A stretch of 9,254 nt of DNA, taken from Deltaproteobacteria bacterium (GTDB lineage Bacteria > Desulfobacterota > DSM-4660 > Desulfatiglandales > Desulfatiglandaceae). Location of the stretch: contig JAOZQV010000134.1 in NCBI GenBank assembly GCA_029932035.1, positions 1 to 9,254 on the forward strand, read 5' to 3'. Positions 7,901 through 9,254 of this stretch are shown here, piece after piece (position 1 is the first letter of the stretch; each line of letters opens with the position of its first letter). The notes beneath the pieces are model-generated. The model was not told the DNA's origin. It did no database searches and was given only the letters and a program-made list of their open reading frames with translations. Made by a program: the position numbers and the translations under genes.

Positions 7901-8019
7901 TCGGTCAGGGCAAGTCGCTTAATCCCTAAGTCCTTGGCGGCCTGGCAGACCTCTTCGATGGTGCCGAGCCCCCAGCCCTTGGAATAATCGGAATGGACGT
8001 TGAGGTGGATGAAAGACAT
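4963..8019 (-). CDS. dnaE2: Error-prone DNA polymerase III alpha, DnaE2/ImuC type
   Basis: C-family polymerase that in the ImuA/ImuB/DnaE2 system carries out damage-induced translesion synthesis. I place the start at the ATG at 8019 (MSFIHLNVHSDYS), where PHP homology begins, giving 1018 residues, the usual DnaE2 size and shorter than replicative DnaE1. The longer frame to 8148 runs through repeat DNA and into imuB. Domains in order: PHP (about 1-250), polymerase core with GRGSAA at 309-314, PDIDVDF giving Asp351 and Asp353, KIDILG giving the third catalytic Asp502, and fingers with QEQ near 633 and KPHSASY at 705-711. A helix-hairpin-helix stretch (about 776-813) and an OB fold (about 928-1005) follow, with GLFDL at 862-866 as a possible clamp contact. 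In the PHP domain the first His of HxH is Asn and the TDH His is Thr, so metal-dependent exonuclease activity is doubtful. No Shine-Dalgarno is seen before 8019; the hairpin repeat lies there instead. Confidence 0.93.
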   Translation of the reverse strand: MSFIHLNVHSDYSKGWGLGTIEEVCQAAKDLGIKRLALTDTNGVYGLVFFVQIAKEMGIEPILGSELLYGERRAVLIVKNRQGYANLCHIISARHCHCNFDLTRALRERRRGLIIFSDDFNLLKTLKRDSMEDLFVEMSPGYQMGRCYAFSRKTGIPPLATNRAYMVRKGQFRLHRILRAVSLNSKLSRLTGEDTCREHSFLNTPRNMIDQYPHAPIAISNTVEVAQSSLSDWDFDRIIFPSFEKLDTEEAFNQLYRATMDGCRKRYGKVTRKVRERVAHEMRIIREKGFAPYFLVVADITKKAGRSCGRGSAAASIISYALGITHVDPIKHNLFFERFLNPGRMDPPDIDVDFAWDERDQVIDYAFAKYGNRRTAMVANHNTLGARLAIREVAKVFGLTDREIGQVTDKIGFEWRLKEAWQELTHNPKMRGIKFRKPWDDILIAAFQLQGHFNHLSTHCGGLVIVPDEVRSYCPVEISRSGLQVLQWEKDSVEEAGLVKIDILGNRSLAVIRDTLKLVEKNYGRHIDYARLNPLNDPQTAAIFYNGETVGVFYFESPATRQVLTKVRSGFTFNEYLTLDHFLLNVVVTSIIRPASNQAIHTWISRLQGEKWAPPHPLLGPVLKETLGVMVFQEQLSQAAIHLAGFSPAEADTLRKTVSKKHKEKKLRDFYARFVRGASERGVSRGVIEEVWQMMIGFDGYSFCKPHSASYTMVAYKSAYLRAHYSAEFMASVISNHGGYYSTLSYISEARRMGLEVLPPDINQSEIKYIGKDRQIRVGLMQLKEIAQEAKEAIIHTRVKTGPFISLKDFLNRTRPHIHLQDVRILIKGGCFDGIARDISRPGLVWEAIRFFARKEEKKTPGLFDLGKTPARVSVPTSGQAPYPKYVMLKHESEVFGFILSVHPLTLCGDILKGLDYVRAEDLHSLVGREVTTIGWPVTGKTVHTKEGAPMKFITFEDLTAVYEAVFFPKVYHRFCHMLNATGPYILKGRVEETFNAINIAVSRVGFLDKTACLADFT

Positions 8020-8027
8020 GGGATGTA

Positions 8028-8094
8028 GGCGTAAGGTACAAGGCGCAAGGTGTAAGGTATATGAACCCGGGCCTTGGGCCTTACGCCTTGTGCC
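8028..8094. repeat. Inverted array of degenerate 7-nt units (AAGG core) at the imuB-dnaE2 junction
   Basis: Left units with core AAGG begin at 8033, 8040, 8047 and 8054, exactly 7 nt apart, separated by pyrimidine-purine-pyrimidine triplets (TAC, CGC, TGT, TAT). Inverted units with core CCTT begin at 8072, 8079 and 8086, also 7 nt apart. Positions 8028-8051 pair with 8071-8094: of 24 positions, 17 are Watson-Crick, 4 are G-T and 3 are mismatched, with a 19-nt loop. The right arm contains the imuB stop codon (8083-8081) and its last three sense codons. The left arm ends 8 nt before the dnaE2 start. It could shape translation or mRNA stability between the two genes. Confidence 0.8.
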
Positions 8095-9254
8095 TCCCAT
8101 ACATAACGGTATCCTCCCCATACTTTTCACAGATATGATCCATGGCACGCATAATCATCGCTTTATTATCTTCATCCGGGGACGGGGTATGGAAGAGCGC
8201 TAACTGGGGGTCTGGAGGGTAAAACCCCGAGAACCATACCCTCATAAAGCCTACTCGAACCCTCCGGGTGCATACTTCAAAAAAGAGTTTCTCTAAGGGG
8301 TTGCAGAGATCAAGGCCCCTGAGATTTAAACGGGGCAGTTGGATCTGGCGCCTTATTTCCGCCTGATCGGAATACCTGATTGACAATCCGGCCTTTCTCG
8401 GGATAAGCGCCCTTTTTCGCATTCGATAGGAGCACTTTTCCACCAGTCTGTAAAGGAGCCGTAGGAGCCTTGAATCATCATTCTCATCCCGGGGAAGTGT
8501 AATATCTTCACCCACCACAGGCGTCTTGGTGAAGGGATAAACCGGCGTGTGGTCGATACCGAGGGCCCTTTGATGGATTAAATATGCCTGATGGCCGAAG
8601 ATGAGTTTAAGACTGCCCATATCTAAGGCCGCCAACTGCCGGATGCGGATGATATTCAGCTCTTCTAAAAGGATCTTCCGGCGTACACGCCCTATACCGG
8701 GCACCAGGCCAACCTTTAGAGGAGCCATAAACTCCGCCTCCAGGCCATGCTCCACATTTAACACTCCTTCAGGGGGGTCTTCAGAGAATATAGCTTGGGA
8801 GGCTATGTTAGAGACCATTTTATTGCTTGCGACCCCCACTGTTCCGGTTAGACATAAGCGTTTCCGAATCTCCTTTCTGAGATGGCAGGCAGTGTCCTTG
8901 ACTTTCCCCCATAGTCGTTGTGTGCCGGTGAGATCAAGATAGATGTGTCCCGGCCGGGAAAGCTCATAAAGGGGTGTATATTGGGCCGCTGACCGGGCAA
9001 GGCTCTGGCAGGCCTCTTCCATAACCTTCGGGTCAGGAGACAGAATTGTCAGACCCGGGCAGAGGCTCTTGGCCTTTCCAAGGGACATACCCTTAAAAAT
9101 CCCCTCGCTTCGCGCCTCACGGGAGGCGGAGAGGATAGGGGAGCGTTCCGACCGGGACGCGGCCACGACCACAGGTCTTTCTCTAAGCTCAGGCCGGGAG
9201 ATCCGTGCCACGGCAATGGGAAGGGCCGGTATGTGGAGATGGATGATGTGACGG
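8081..9254 (-). CDS. imuB: ImuB-like Y-family polymerase, catalytically degenerate, 5' end cut by window
   Basis: Accessory mutagenesis factor of the DinB/UmuC superfamily. In the ImuB group it is not a polymerase but links DnaE2 to the beta clamp. The frame is open to the right edge, and the codons up to 9253 read RHIIHLHIPALPIAV, which aligns with the Y-family N-terminus, so only a few residues are missing and the internal GTG at 9211 is not the start. Of 390 visible residues, both metal sites are lost: DinB Asp8 aligns with H7, and the DE pair before YLD aligns with G102-H103 in SRPGHIYLDLT. Kept are the fold strings VGVASNK, a helix-hairpin-helix GLVPGIGRVRRKIL (182-195), and a consensus beta-clamp motif QLALF (350-354). 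The tail with MRAMDHICEKYGEDTV resembles UmuC/ImuB ends. It is shorter than many ImuB proteins. The last residues and the stop are encoded by the heptad repeat. imuA or lexA, if present, would lie beyond the window. Confidence 0.85.
   Translation of the reverse strand, partial: RHIIHLHIPALPIAVARISRPELRERPVVVAASRSERSPILSASREARSEGIFKGMSLGKAKSLCPGLTILSPDPKVMEEACQSLARSAAQYTPLYELSRPGHIYLDLTGTQRLWGKVKDTACHLRKEIRKRLCLTGTVGVASNKMVSNIASQAIFSEDPPEGVLNVEHGLEAEFMAPLKVGLVPGIGRVRRKILLEELNIIRIRQLAALDMGSLKLIFGHQAYLIHQRALGIDHTPVYPFTKTPVVGEDITLPRDENDDSRLLRLLYRLVEKCSYRMRKRALIPRKAGLSIRYSDQAEIRRQIQLPRLNLRGLDLCNPLEKLFFEVCTRRVRVGFMRVWFSGFYPPDPQLALFHTPSPDEDNKAMIMRAMDHICEKYGEDTVMYGRHKA

Noticed and set aside
8020..8148. 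N-terminal extension of DnaE2 by 43 residues
   Set aside because: The extension is translated from the heptad repeat and from the 3' end of imuB, and has no similarity to PHP proteins; homology begins exactly at the ATG at 8019.
9209..9211. GTG start for the Y-family gene
   Set aside because: Fourteen further in-frame codons up to the window edge align with the conserved first strand of Y-family proteins, so the true start is outside the window.
8081..9254. Active DNA polymerase IV (DinB)
   Set aside because: All recognised metal-binding acidic residues are replaced, and the dnaE2 neighbour favours ImuB.

Overview
The window looks like a chromosomal piece from a Gram-negative anaerobe, most likely a deltaproteobacterium (Desulfobacterota, sulfate-reducer or syntroph type). 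This is inferred from the gene content (hopanoid cyclase, an AhbD/NirJ-like radical SAM protein, a two-gene imuB-dnaE2 cassette), the balanced base composition and the degenerate short-period intergenic repeats. No 16S or other species marker is present, so the assignment is an inference.

Layout. On the + strand, positions 1-572 hold the 3' part of a UbiA-family prenyltransferase. It is followed after only 3 nt by a radical SAM/SPASM protein (576-1799); the two probably form one transcript. A convergent gap of about 170 bp (1800-1967) carries a striking inverted array of 6-nt units. All remaining genes are on the - strand. Read in their own direction, they are a catalytically degenerate Y-family polymerase of ImuB type (running off the right edge, ending at 8081), the error-prone polymerase DnaE2/ImuC (8019 to 4963), a 125-bp gap, squalene-hopene cyclase (4837 to 2744) and the hopanoid nucleoside phosphorylase-like HpnG (2747 to 1968, overlapping the cyclase by 4 bp).

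How the genes work together. ImuB plus DnaE2 is the known two-protein core of an SOS mutagenesis and translesion machine. ImuB lacks the polymerase metal ligands but keeps a textbook beta-clamp motif (QLALF), while DnaE2 keeps all three catalytic aspartates. Squalene-hopene cyclase and HpnG are steps in making side-chain-extended hopanoids: cyclisation of squalene, then removal of adenine from adenosylhopane. The UbiA/radical SAM pair has no certain substrate.

Most unusual structure. Two intergenic regions, one between convergent genes and one at the imuB-dnaE2 junction, share a design. Each has several degenerate copies of a very short unit (period 6, core AATC; period 7, core AAGG), a short spacer, and then the same unit inverted, so the whole forms a long hairpin. 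The second one supplies the last codons and stop of imuB and occupies the place where the dnaE2 ribosome binding site would be expected.
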